From Dinghuibacter sp035492835 (GTDB lineage: Bacteria; Bacteroidota; Bacteroidia; Chitinophagales; Chitinophagaceae): a stretch of DNA of 28,084 nucleotides. This document shows, piece after piece, positions 7,400-14,847 of the stretch (its first letter is position 1; each line of letters starts with the position of its first letter). Where the stretch lies: assembly GCF_035492835.1 (NCBI RefSeq), contig NZ_DATJIY010000211.1:1-28084 (forward strand), read 5' to 3'. Below the pieces are notes generated by a model. That model was not told the DNA's origin and ran no database searches. It was given only the letters and a program-made list of their open reading frames with translations. The translations under genes and the position numbers were made by a program.

Positions 7400-8611
7400 A
7401 TGAACCTATCGGATCAATACATACTCGTTCGGGAAAGGACCGAATCGATCTGCCGGCCGCTCGAGACCGAGGACTATGTCGTGCAGCCCATCGTCGACGT
7501 CAGCCCGCCCAAATGGCACCTGGGGCATACCAGCTGGTTTTTCGAAACCTTTATCCTCAAGCCGCACGTGGAGGGCTATACCGAGTTCAACCCCGACTAT
7601 AATTTTGTCTTCAACAGCTATTACGAATCCGTAGGCGCCAGGGTGATCCGCACCGACAGGGGGAACCTCAGCCGGCCGACCGTCGCCGACGTCTACCGGT
7701 ACCGCGCCCACGTAGACGAGGCGATGCGCAATTTCCTGAAGGACGAGCAGATGTCCGTCAACCTGCACGAGCTCGTGGTGCTGGGTTTCAACCACGAGGA
7801 GCAACACCAGGAATTGCTCTGCACCGACATCAAATATATCCTCGGGCATAACCCCCTGTTCCCCGCCTACGGCAAATCCATTTACGGCCCGGGTTACAGT
7901 GGCCGCAACGACGGGAAAACGGGCAGACTGCGCGTGATCGAATGGGTCTCCAACCCTGGCGGGGTGGCGGAGATCGGTCACGACGGAAAAGGTTTCTGTT
8001 TTGACAACGAGTTAAACCGCCACCGGGTCTATTTGCAGCCCTACGCTATCGCGCCGGGGCTGGTGACCAACAAGGAATACCTCGAATTTATCGAGGCCGG
8101 AGGGTACGAGGACTTTTGCTATTGGCACTCAGAAGGTTGGGACTGGGTAAACAAAAATAAGGTCAAAGCCCCGCTCTACTGGTACCACTTCGACGACGCC
8201 GGCGAAGCGCCGGATGCCGACGCGCCGGGCGAATGGATGTATTATTCCTGGCAGGGATTGCAATTGATCGAACCCAACGACCCCGTTTGTCACGTAAGTT
8301 ATTACGAGGCCGCGGCCTATGCCTCCTGGAAGGGGGCCCGGCTCCCGACGGAGGCGGAATGGGAGGTCGCGTCGCCGGAGCTGGACTGGGGTAAACGGTG
8401 GGAATGGACGGAAAGCGCGTATTTGCCGTACCCCGGTTTTGTAAAGGCCCCCGGGGCGATAGGGGAATATAACGGTAAATTCATGATCAGCCAGATGGTC
8501 CTGAGGGGCGCCAGCGAAGTGACGCCGCCCGGACACAGCCGGCCGACCTACCGCAATTTTTTCCATCCCTCCGCCCGCTGGCAATTCACTGGCATAAGAT
8601 TAGCTCGGTAA
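7400..8611 (+). CDS. egtB: Ergothioneine biosynthesis sulfoxide synthase EgtB
   Basis: This is a 403-residue non-haem iron enzyme that joins hercynine to a thiol (gamma-glutamylcysteine or cysteine, depending on type) with oxygen to give a sulfoxide. The N-terminal DinB domain carries the iron ligands H43 (WHLGHTSWFFE), H132 and H136 (NHEEQHQELL). The C-terminal FGE/sulfatase-modifying domain starts near residue 190 with GGVAEIGHDG, continues through CHVSYYEAAAYASWKGARLP and ends in FFHPSARWQFTGIRLAR, as in known EgtB proteins. The length is typical. The ATG lies 3 nt after the permease stop with no clear Shine-Dalgarno site, consistent with an operon. No egtA or egtC is in the window, so use of cysteine rather than gamma-glutamylcysteine is possible but cannot be settled here. 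Confidence 0.93.
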   Translation: MNLSDQYILVRERTESICRPLETEDYVVQPIVDVSPPKWHLGHTSWFFETFILKPHVEGYTEFNPDYNFVFNSYYESVGARVIRTDRGNLSRPTVADVYRYRAHVDEAMRNFLKDEQMSVNLHELVVLGFNHEEQHQELLCTDIKYILGHNPLFPAYGKSIYGPGYSGRNDGKTGRLRVIEWVSNPGGVAEIGHDGKGFCFDNELNRHRVYLQPYAIAPGLVTNKEYLEFIEAGGYEDFCYWHSEGWDWVNKNKVKAPLYWYHFDDAGEAPDADAPGEWMYYSWQGLQLIEPNDPVCHVSYYEAAAYASWKGARLPTEAEWEVASPELDWGKRWEWTESAYLPYPGFVKAPGAIGEYNGKFMISQMVLRGASEVTPPGHSRPTYRNFFHPSARWQFTGIRLAR

Positions 8612-8660
8612 AAGATTCTGTCATCATTCGTCACCATCTGTCACGGTAAACGACTTGCGC

Positions 8661-9647
8661 ATGCACACCTTTACGATCGTTCCACAGCGGAGCGCGCCGA
8701 CGGCGGCTCCCTCCGACTTCCGCGAAGACATCCTCAAAGGCCTGACCGGAACCCCCAAAAGACTGGATTCCAAGTATTTCTATGATGCCGCGGGAGACCG
8801 GCTCTTCCAGGAGATCATGCAGGTCCCCGAGTACTACCTGACCGGCTGCGAAATGGACATTTTGTCCAACCAGACCCGGGACATCATCCGGGCCATCCGC
8901 GCCCATACCGGGGAATTCGACCTGGTAGAGCTGGGCGCGGGTGACGCCACCAAGACCCGCTTCCTGTTGCGGGACCTGCTGGATGAAGGCGTTGATTTTA
9001 CCTATTTCCCTGTCGATATCTCCACCAACGTCATCCGCTCCCTGGAAGAATACCTGCCGATGGAGCTCCCGGCCCTGCGCTACAAGGGGCTCAACGGCGA
9101 ATACTTCGACATGCTCCAGGCCGCGGGTGCGCTGAGCCGCAAACATAAGGTGGTGCTGCTCATGGGCGCCAACATCGGCAATTTCCACCCCGGCGAAGCT
9201 CTCCAGTTCTGCCAGGCCATCCGCAAGCAGCTCCAGCCGGGCGACCTGCTCCTTATCGGTTTTGACCTCAAAAAGGACCCGCATGTCATTTTGGACGCAT
9301 ACAACGACCGCCAAGGTGTCACAAAAGCCTTCAACCTGAATTTGTTGACACGGATCAACCGGGAGCTGAGCGCCACCTTCGACCTGGACGACTTCGAGCA
9401 CTTTCCCACCTATGATCCCCTGACCGGGAGCTGCAAAAGCTATCTCTTTTCCCGCCGCGCCCACCGCGTATATATCGACGGCGTCCCCATCGATTTCCAG
9501 GAAAACGAACCGGTCTATATGGAGATCTCGCAGAAGTATAGCCTCCAGGAAGCGGACCGCATGGCGCTTTCCGCGGGGTTCTACCCAATAACGTCCTTTC
9601 AGGATAGCAGGCGCTGGTTCGCGGATTGCCTGTGGGGCGTGGAATAG
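8661..9647 (+). CDS. egtD: L-histidine N-alpha-methyltransferase EgtD
   Basis: This 328-residue SAM-dependent enzyme trimethylates the histidine alpha-amino group to give hercynine, the substrate of EgtB. Diagnostic stretches are LDSKYFYDAAGDRLFQEI (36-53), VPEYYLTGCE (55-64), the SAM motif ELGAGDATKT (90-99), PVDIS, and LMGANIGNF in the middle of the protein. The frame could begin with a TTG at 8655, but the ATG at 8661 is the natural start. It follows egtB by 49 nt on the same strand with no terminator between, completing a minimal two-gene hercynine/ergothioneine pathway. The C-S lyase that converts the sulfoxide to ergothioneine is not in this window and would have to lie elsewhere. Confidence 0.93.
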   Translation: MHTFTIVPQRSAPTAAPSDFREDILKGLTGTPKRLDSKYFYDAAGDRLFQEIMQVPEYYLTGCEMDILSNQTRDIIRAIRAHTGEFDLVELGAGDATKTRFLLRDLLDEGVDFTYFPVDISTNVIRSLEEYLPMELPALRYKGLNGEYFDMLQAAGALSRKHKVVLLMGANIGNFHPGEALQFCQAIRKQLQPGDLLLIGFDLKKDPHVILDAYNDRQGVTKAFNLNLLTRINRELSATFDLDDFEHFPTYDPLTGSCKSYLFSRRAHRVYIDGVPIDFQENEPVYMEISQKYSLQEADRMALSAGFYPITSFQDSRRWFADCLWGVE

Positions 9648-9759
9648 CGCTCACCGCCGTCTCCACGCACCGCCGCCGTCCCCCGCGCCTCTGCTGCCCG
9701 CGCGCCCTTCGGTTATCCGCGTGCCCCAGCTGAGCGCCACGCGGCGCATGGAACGGTAG

Positions 9760-9799
9760 TTGCACTATCATGGGATAAATTACACCTATGATAGAGCAA
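9760..9799. repeat. Inverted repeat enclosing the start codon of the SpoIIAA-like gene
   Basis: TTGCACTATCAT (9760-9771) and ATGATAGAGCAA (9788-9799) pair at 11 of 12 positions across a 16-nt A/T-rich spacer. The right arm begins with the ATG of the downstream gene. It could be a dyad operator or an mRNA hairpin that hides the start codon. The 9648-9759 segment before it is GC-rich and holds no other feature I can support. Confidence 0.5.
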
Positions 9800-10168
9800 T
9801 TGCACGATACACCCGACAACGTCATCGCCTTTCGGGCGACCGGCGAAGTGACGAAGGAGGACTACGATCGCATCGTATTTCCCAAGGTGGACACGCAAAC
9901 CGATGAACATAAACCATTGAACTACGTGTTTGTCGTCGACACGCCACTGAAGAATTTCACCGCGGCCGCCTGGATGCGGGACGCATGGCTGGGTTTGAAA
10001 GAAATCGCCCGGTGGCACCGTGTCGCCATCGTCTCCGACCAGGAAGGCGTCCGGAACTTCACCAATACGGTGGGTCATTTTGTCCCCGGGGAGTACAAAG
10101 GATTTCACACCAAAGACCTCACCGAGGCTATCGCCTGGGCTTCCGCCTGGGACAAGTCCGGCGCCTGA
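9788..10168 (+). CDS. SpoIIAA-like / STAS-fold protein
   Basis: This 126-residue protein matches the SpoIIAA-like (DUF3478, STAS/SEC14 superfamily) pattern. It has an opening beta strand NVIAFRATGEVTKEDYDRIV, a central LNYVFVVDTPLKNFTAAAWMRD, then HRVAIVSDQEGVRNFTNTVG and a C-terminal DLTEAIAWASAW helix. The family is widespread and has a lipid- or ligand-binding style fold, but no agreed function. Translation starts at 9788, inside the right arm of an inverted repeat. Its 3' end is only 7 nt from the convergent Nudix gene, too little for a conventional terminator. Nothing in the sequence links it to a particular pathway. Confidence 0.78.
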   Translation: MIEQLHDTPDNVIAFRATGEVTKEDYDRIVFPKVDTQTDEHKPLNYVFVVDTPLKNFTAAAWMRDAWLGLKEIARWHRVAIVSDQEGVRNFTNTVGHFVPGEYKGFHTKDLTEAIAWASAWDKSGA

Positions 10169-10175
10169 CGGGCGC

Positions 10176-10634
10176 TCACGCCCCCAACCGCGACTCGAGC
10201 TCCACGATCAGCGCCGCTTGTGCCGCATTGATCTTGATCCTTGCCGTGGCGGCATCGAACCATCCCGCCCGGTCAACCTCCGGGAAAGATTGCCTGCGCC
10301 CGGACCGCGGCGGCCACTCGATCTCAAAAGTGTTGCTCACAATAGCCGAGGCGTCCATATCACCCTCGGCCGCCCATGCATGTACCGTCTTCCCGCCCTT
10401 CTGCCGTATGGCCGTAAGCGCGGCGAACGGCCCCGCTGGGCGGACGCCCGTCTCCTCGTAAAACTCCCTCACCGCCGCGTCCAGCGTTTCCTCGGAAAAC
10501 GTGAATTCTCCCTTGGGAATCGTCCACGAACCGGCGTCCTTTTTTGTGAAAAACGGCCCCCCTGGGTGGACCAGGAAGACCTCCAATCCCCCGCGTATGC
10601 GATAGAGCAATATACCTGCGCTTTGTAGTGCCAT
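10176..10634 (-). CDS. Nudix hydrolase (diadenosine/NTP pyrophosphatase-like)
   Basis: This 152-residue protein has a complete Nudix box at residues 42-64 (GEFTFSEE...REFYEETGV), meeting Gx5Ex7REUxEExGU in full. The start MALQSAGILLYR and the W-x-I-P-K-G-E lead-in resemble MutT/Ap4A-type members that take NTP-like or dinucleotide polyphosphates. The box says only that it cleaves a nucleoside diphosphate linked to some moiety X. The ATG at 10634 is the only sensible start. It is convergent with the SpoIIAA-like gene (7-nt gap) and preceded on its own strand by the DUF481 gene, with a GC-rich tandem repeat in the 82-nt gap. Confidence 0.88.
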   Translation of the reverse strand: MALQSAGILLYRIRGGLEVFLVHPGGPFFTKKDAGSWTIPKGEFTFSEETLDAAVREFYEETGVRPAGPFAALTAIRQKGGKTVHAWAAEGDMDASAIVSNTFEIEWPPRSGRRQSFPEVDRAGWFDAATARIKINAAQAALIVELESRLGA

Positions 10635-10650
10635 AAAAATTTAGACCGGC

Positions 10651-10705
10651 CCGCGATGTGCGCCCGGGCGATGGCCTTCCCGCAATGTGCGCCCGGGCGA
10701 TAGCC
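10651..10705. repeat. Two tandem 29-bp GC-rich repeats, each with a 10-bp palindrome
   Basis: A unit starting CCGCGATGTGCGCCCGGGCG at 10651 recurs at 10680 with 24 of 26 matching bases. Each copy contains the palindrome CGCCCGGGCG, and a related CCCGGGCG occurs at 11582 on the other side of the DUF481 gene. The repeats fill most of the gap upstream of the Nudix gene. They may be a tandem binding site or a simple duplication. Confidence 0.6.
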
Positions 10706-10716
10706 CATTTGCAAAA

Positions 10717-11538
10717 TTAATGCGAAAGCGTCAACCCAAACGTAAGCAGCGAATTCTCCGTCCGCGTCCGCGTAAACCGGTTGAACGCATAGCTCGTAGT
10801 AAAGCTCAGCCAGCTGCGCAGCTTCACCGACGCCGCGGCATTCACCTTCATGATATAATCCGCGCTGTTCGACAACGCGTTCTGGTAATACCAGGTCGCG
10901 TCCAGCGACACCTTGTTCCAGACAACCCAGTGCCCCAGGACCCTGACCGAATTGCGGATCGTGGAATAGATATCCCGCTGGTAGACGCTGCCGTTAGGGC
11001 CGCCGTAGAGGCTGTCGTAAAGGTCGCCGTTCTCGTAAAGCAACCCGTCGCTGACGTTGAGGGTCGCCTTTTTCTTATCGATCAGGTTGTAGCCCGCGCC
11101 CGCGCCCGCCTGCTCCTGCCGGTTGATCAGCAGGGAATGGCTGGAGGTGTAATCCGCCAGCACCCAATAATATAATTTCGAGGGGTGCTCGTATACGTTG
11201 GCGTCCAGGGAGGTCGTAAAGTCATTGTTGGAAAGGATGTTAGCGGTCTCCCCATAGACATAGCTGCCCGTTAGGTTGATCGTCACGTCCCGGGTCACGA
11301 TGCTGCCCTTGAAGTTGTTGCTGAACGTATACGATTTGATGCCGTTCGCGTTGCTGGCGATCCCGGTCGCGCTGAGGGCGCCGTGCAGCCTGGGCTTGAC
11401 CGGGTGGTGCGAAGAATCCTCCGAGTAGATCATCGCATTGGCTACGATGAGCCTGTTGCCGTGCAGGTTATCGAAGTGATCCTGGGCTCGCGCGGTCAAC
11501 GCAAGAAAAAAATACCAAATGGTTAGCAACGTTTTCAC
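10717..11538 (-). CDS. DUF481 outer-membrane beta-barrel protein
   Basis: This is an exported protein of about 273 residues. Taking the GTG at 11538 as start gives MKTLLTIWYFFLALTARA-QDH, a clean signal peptide with an A-x-A cleavage site. The frame can also begin at a TTG at 11550 (four residues longer), and no ATG is available. The mature part is built of alternating short amphipathic strands and ends in a strand (SLLTFGLTLSH) typical of Bacteroidota barrels. The pattern (salt-inducible YdiY-like DUF481) shows repeated N/S/T-rich strands such as TTSLDANVYEHPSKLYYWVLADYT broken by turns. No transport substrate is known for the family. It is divergent from the MidA methyltransferase gene across roughly 100 bp of GC-rich DNA. 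Confidence 0.75.
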   Translation of the reverse strand: MKTLLTIWYFFLALTARAQDHFDNLHGNRLIVANAMIYSEDSSHHPVKPRLHGALSATGIASNANGIKSYTFSNNFKGSIVTRDVTINLTGSYVYGETANILSNNDFTTSLDANVYEHPSKLYYWVLADYTSSHSLLINRQEQAGAGAGYNLIDKKKATLNVSDGLLYENGDLYDSLYGGPNGSVYQRDIYSTIRNSVRVLGHWVVWNKVSLDATWYYQNALSNSADYIMKVNAAASVKLRSWLSFTTSYAFNRFTRTRTENSLLTFGLTLSH

Positions 11539-11634
11539 AGCCGCACTCAACGCAAAAAATATGCCCCGCGCCGCCGCCCGCCCCGGGCGCGATACGCGCC
11601 CCGCGCTCCGGCACCATTATGGTACGATCACCGT

Positions 11635-12726
11635 ATGACCCTGGCAAACATCATCGCCGGCCGCATCCGCGGGCAAGGCCCCATCCGCTTTAAGGATTTT
11701 ATGGAAATGGCGCTCTATCACCCGGAACTGGGTTACTACATGAGCCCTAACCAGCCCCTTGGCGCGGACGGCGACTACTATACCAGCCCGTACCTCACGC
11801 CGGCTGTCGGGTACGTAATCGGCCGGCAGCTGGAGCAGATGTGGAAACAGTTGGGCAAAAAACCCTTCACCGTTGTCGAATATGGCGCGGGTACGGGGAT
11901 GCTTTGCAGGGATATACTCGAATACATACGGACAAACCCGGCTTTCCACAATGACCTCACCTACGTCATCATCGAAAAAAGCCCCGTCATGCGGACACGG
12001 GAGCGTGCCTTATTGGGCGCTGGTGTAGAATACGCAGACGATATAAAAAGCCTGGGACCGGTGGAGGGTTGCGTCTTTTCCAATGAATTGCTCGACAACC
12101 TGTCCGTTCACCTCGTCGAAACCGCGAGCGGCCTGCAAGAGGTTTGGGTGGATGTCGACAGCGCCGGCAACTTTATCGAATGCAGGCAAAAAGCCGAGCC
12201 CGCGCTATATGACTATTTCGAAGAGTCGAAAGTGGCGCTGCCGGAAGGGTACCGGACCGAAATCAACCTCGAGGCGAAAAGCTGGCTGAACGACGTGGCC
12301 GGCGCCTTGAAACGCGGCTGGTTGATGACCATAGACTACGGGTACACCGCCACGGAATATTTTTCCCCGGGGCGTATCCGTGGCACACTCATGTGTTACC
12401 ACCGGCATACGGTGAGCGAAGACCCCTATCAAAAGGTGGGCGAGCAGGACATCACCGCGCACGTCAACTTCACGGACATCCACCGGTGGGGGCGGCGGTT
12501 GGGGCTCGAAACCGAGGGGTTGTTGCCGCAGCCCTGCTTCCTGCTCGGTCTCGGGATGGGCGAATACCTGGATAGAGGCAGCGTGCCGCCCCGGGTGAAG
12601 CATGCATTGTTGCTGGGCATGGGCGCCCGATTCAAGGTGCTCATCCAGAAAAAGGGGCTGCCCGGCAAAAGGTTGCCATTGCTGCGCGAGCCCCTTGTGG
12701 CAAGGAATATGTTGGAATGCTCATAA
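11635..12726 (+). CDS. SAM-dependent methyltransferase, MidA/NDUFAF7-like (COG1565, DUF185)
   Basis: This 363-residue protein has the N-terminal signature IRGQGPIRFKDFMEMALYHP followed by LGYYM, and the SAM-binding VVEYGAGTGMLCRDIL in its first third. FSNELLDNLSVHLVE and TIDYGY are further family motifs. Human NDUFAF7 dimethylates an arginine of a complex I subunit; bacterial members have no fixed substrate, though a complex I role is often assumed. The start is ATG 11635, without a good Shine-Dalgarno site. The short palindrome ACCATTATGGT (11613-11623) lies 11 nt upstream and may be regulatory. The stop is 58 nt before the topoisomerase gene, so co-transcription is possible. Confidence 0.87.
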   Translation: MTLANIIAGRIRGQGPIRFKDFMEMALYHPELGYYMSPNQPLGADGDYYTSPYLTPAVGYVIGRQLEQMWKQLGKKPFTVVEYGAGTGMLCRDILEYIRTNPAFHNDLTYVIIEKSPVMRTRERALLGAGVEYADDIKSLGPVEGCVFSNELLDNLSVHLVETASGLQEVWVDVDSAGNFIECRQKAEPALYDYFEESKVALPEGYRTEINLEAKSWLNDVAGALKRGWLMTIDYGYTATEYFSPGRIRGTLMCYHRHTVSEDPYQKVGEQDITAHVNFTDIHRWGRRLGLETEGLLPQPCFLLGLGMGEYLDRGSVPPRVKHALLLGMGARFKVLIQKKGLPGKRLPLLREPLVARNMLECS

Positions 12727-12784
12727 ACCGGGCAGGTACCGCACCCAAACGGGAGGTATATCATCAATAGATAAGGAACGAAAC

Positions 12785-13822
12785 ATGGATGAAAAACTTC
12801 GATATGTCCGCCCCGGTGTCGCAGGCTATACCCGTGTCCGGCGCGCCAAGGGCTTTGTATACCGGGATGAAACGGGAAAGCCCTTAAAAGATCCGGAGAC
12901 GTTGGACCGCATCAACAAGCTCGTCCTCCCGCCCGCCTGGACCGACGTCTGGATATGCCCCTGGCCAAACGGCCACCTGCAGGCAACCGGCGTCGACGCC
13001 ATGGGCCGTAAACAATACCGGTACCATGTCACCTGGAATAAGACGCGGAGCGAAAAGAAGTTCCACCGGCTCCTTGAATTTGGGAAGCGTCTCCCAAGCA
13101 TCCGTAAACGGCTGGAGGAAGACCTGAGCCGAAAGGAATTGGACCGGCGGAAAGTCATCGCCATCGCCCTTCGTACCATGGAAGAAACGCTGATTCGCGT
13201 GGGTAACGCCGTTTATGAGAAACTTTATGGTTCCTACGGCCTCACGACGCTACAGAACCGTCATTTATCCATCAATGGCGGAACGGCGCTGTTCACGTTC
13301 AAAGGCAAAAAAGGGGTAAGGCAGCGGATCGAGCTGAAGGAGAAGCACCTCGTTCGATTGCTCAAAAAGGTGATGGAAATACCCGGCCAGGAGCTCTTTC
13401 AATATATGGACGAGACGGGCCGCCACCTTCCCCTGGATTCGGGCGAAGTCAACGAATACATCAGAGAAGCGGCCGGCGAGGAATTTTCGTGCAAGGATTT
13501 TCGCACCTGGGCGGGATCGGTATACGCGTTACAACTTCTGGCCGGCGCCGAACCCGCCGCCTCCGCCGCCGAATGTAAACGCCAGATCGTCGAGGTCATC
13601 CGCCAGGTGTCCTGCAGATTGGGGAACACCGCCACGGTATGCAAGAAATATTATATCGATCCGCAATTATTAAACGCTTATGAAACAGGCTCGCTAAAGC
13701 CGTTTATGCTACGCCTGCGTGCGGGGAGCCACCGGAAAGGTACCGCCGGCGGACTGCACACGGAGGAAAAGGTATTTCTCGCTTTTTTACAAAGGCGTTC
13801 GCGCAACCTGGCACAGGCATAG
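12785..13822 (+). CDS. DNA topoisomerase IB, poxvirus/bacterial type
   Basis: This 345-residue enzyme relaxes supercoils through a 3'-phosphotyrosine intermediate. Residues equivalent to the vaccinia active site are visible: R138 (LIRVGN), a Lys of FKGKKG (173-176), R240 (KDFRTWAG) and the nucleophile Y290 (CKKYYIDP). The vaccinia H265 position holds N281 (RLGNTATV), as I recall for many bacterial members. The N-terminal segment with YTRVRRAKGFVYRDETGKP is the usual bacterial topoisomerase IB clamp region. The frame is open upstream to 12602, but ATG 12785 has an AAGGA 7 nt upstream. In bacteria this enzyme is accessory and often lies with stress and repair genes, as here (KGG protein, DUF892 protein). 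Confidence 0.92.
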   Translation: MDEKLRYVRPGVAGYTRVRRAKGFVYRDETGKPLKDPETLDRINKLVLPPAWTDVWICPWPNGHLQATGVDAMGRKQYRYHVTWNKTRSEKKFHRLLEFGKRLPSIRKRLEEDLSRKELDRRKVIAIALRTMEETLIRVGNAVYEKLYGSYGLTTLQNRHLSINGGTALFTFKGKKGVRQRIELKEKHLVRLLKKVMEIPGQELFQYMDETGRHLPLDSGEVNEYIREAAGEEFSCKDFRTWAGSVYALQLLAGAEPAASAAECKRQIVEVIRQVSCRLGNTATVCKKYYIDPQLLNAYETGSLKPFMLRLRAGSHRKGTAGGLHTEEKVFLAFLQRRSRNLAQA

Positions 13823-13882
13823 CTTTTGTGGCCGCTTACCAAACGCTAACCGCGAATTCTTACACACCAAAAAATTTTACAC

Positions 13883-14800
13883 ATGCGCTACAATGATGAA
13901 AGGCGTGGATACGCCGATGTAGACCGTAACGACCGCGGCCGGTATGGTCAGGGCAGCCGTCAGAACCAATATGACCAGGGCGGCAGCCGCCAGAGCTACG
14001 GCGGCCGGGGTTACGGGGAAGAAGAGGACTACGATGACGACGACCGTTATGATGAAGACTATGGAGAGGACGACGAAGACGAGTACGATCAGCCCCGGGG
14101 CCGTTACGGGGACGAAGAGGAAGACTACGACGAGGATTATGACGAGGACGAGGACGAGGACGAGGAGGAAGACGAGTACGATCAGCCCCGGGGTCGCCGC
14201 TATGAGGAAGAAGAAGGGGGGTATGGCCGTCGCGGGGAAGAACGCTATGGCCGCCAGGAGAGCGGTCGTGGGGGCGGCCGGGGATTTGCATCCATGGATC
14301 GCGACACACAACGACGGATTGCCAGCGAAGGCGGACGCGCTTCTCACGAAAGGAGAGGCGCCTATGGTAACGACGAACGCGGCGGAGGACGCGGGCGGGA
14401 AGACGAGCGCGGTGGACGGCGTGGTAGCGCCGGCAGCCGTTCGGGCCGTAGCAGCCGCGGCGGTAGCCGCAGCCAGTCGCGCGACGCGCAAGGCCACTTC
14501 ACAGGCCGTTCCTCTTCGAGCCGCACCGGCGGTAACGGGAGCAGCGGCAATCGCGGCGGGAACCGCAACCAGGCGCGCGACGCCCAGGGCCATTATGCCA
14601 GCCGCTCCGGCGGTAACGGCCGCTCCGACAGTAACAGCCGCACCGGGAGTAACAGCCGCTCCGGCAATAACAGCCGGTCCGGTAACAGTAGTCGAAACGG
14701 CAGCAGCCGCAACGGTAACCGCAACCAGGCGCGCGATGCCCAGGGCCACTTCACCAGCCGCTCCGGCCGGAATGGTTATGGCAGCCGCTCATCCCGATAG
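13883..14800 (+). CDS. Charge-segregated KGG-motif low-complexity protein
   Basis: This 305-residue, probably largely disordered protein has four zones. Residues 1-45 are a mixed R/Q/G/Y-rich head. Residues about 46-120 are an acidic block of E/D/Y with two DEYDQPRGR units. Around residues 130-155 lies one KGG (stress-induced) motif, RGFASMDRDTQRRIASEGGR. The rest is a basic S/R/G/N tail holding three copies of RDAQGHF/Y (SRDAQGHFT, ARDAQGHYA, ARDAQGHFT). KGG proteins accumulate in general stress in enterobacteria (YciG), and their function is poorly known. The polyanion-polycation layout suggests condensate-like or nucleic-acid-associated behaviour, which is inference. Reading-frame choice is secured by the KGG motif. 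It sits between topoisomerase IB and a DUF892 protein, echoing the yciGFE grouping. Confidence 0.78.
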   Translation: MRYNDERRGYADVDRNDRGRYGQGSRQNQYDQGGSRQSYGGRGYGEEEDYDDDDRYDEDYGEDDEDEYDQPRGRYGDEEEDYDEDYDEDEDEDEEEDEYDQPRGRRYEEEEGGYGRRGEERYGRQESGRGGGRGFASMDRDTQRRIASEGGRASHERRGAYGNDERGGGRGREDERGGRRGSAGSRSGRSSRGGSRSQSRDAQGHFTGRSSSSRTGGNGSSGNRGGNRNQARDAQGHYASRSGGNGRSDSNSRTGSNSRSGNNSRSGNSSRNGSSRNGNRNQARDAQGHFTSRSGRNGYGSRSSR

Positions 14801-14847
14801 CGACGAGATCCGGATAAATTCAGCCATGCGCAAAAAATCGTAACACC

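Noticed and set aside
14475..14760. Repeat DNA in the KGG gene as a CRISPR-like array
   Set aside because: The repeats encode RDAQGHF in frame, are irregularly spaced and lie inside a coding sequence; no cas genes are present.
13877..14843. Long reading frames in a second plus frame (299 codons) and on the minus strand (290 codons, very hydrophobic) over the KGG gene
   Set aside because: They come from the biased GAN/CGN/AGC codons of the low-complexity gene. The frame at 13883 contains the KGG motif and the RDAQGHF repeats; the others are low-complexity Ala/Thr/Val or Met/Thr strings.
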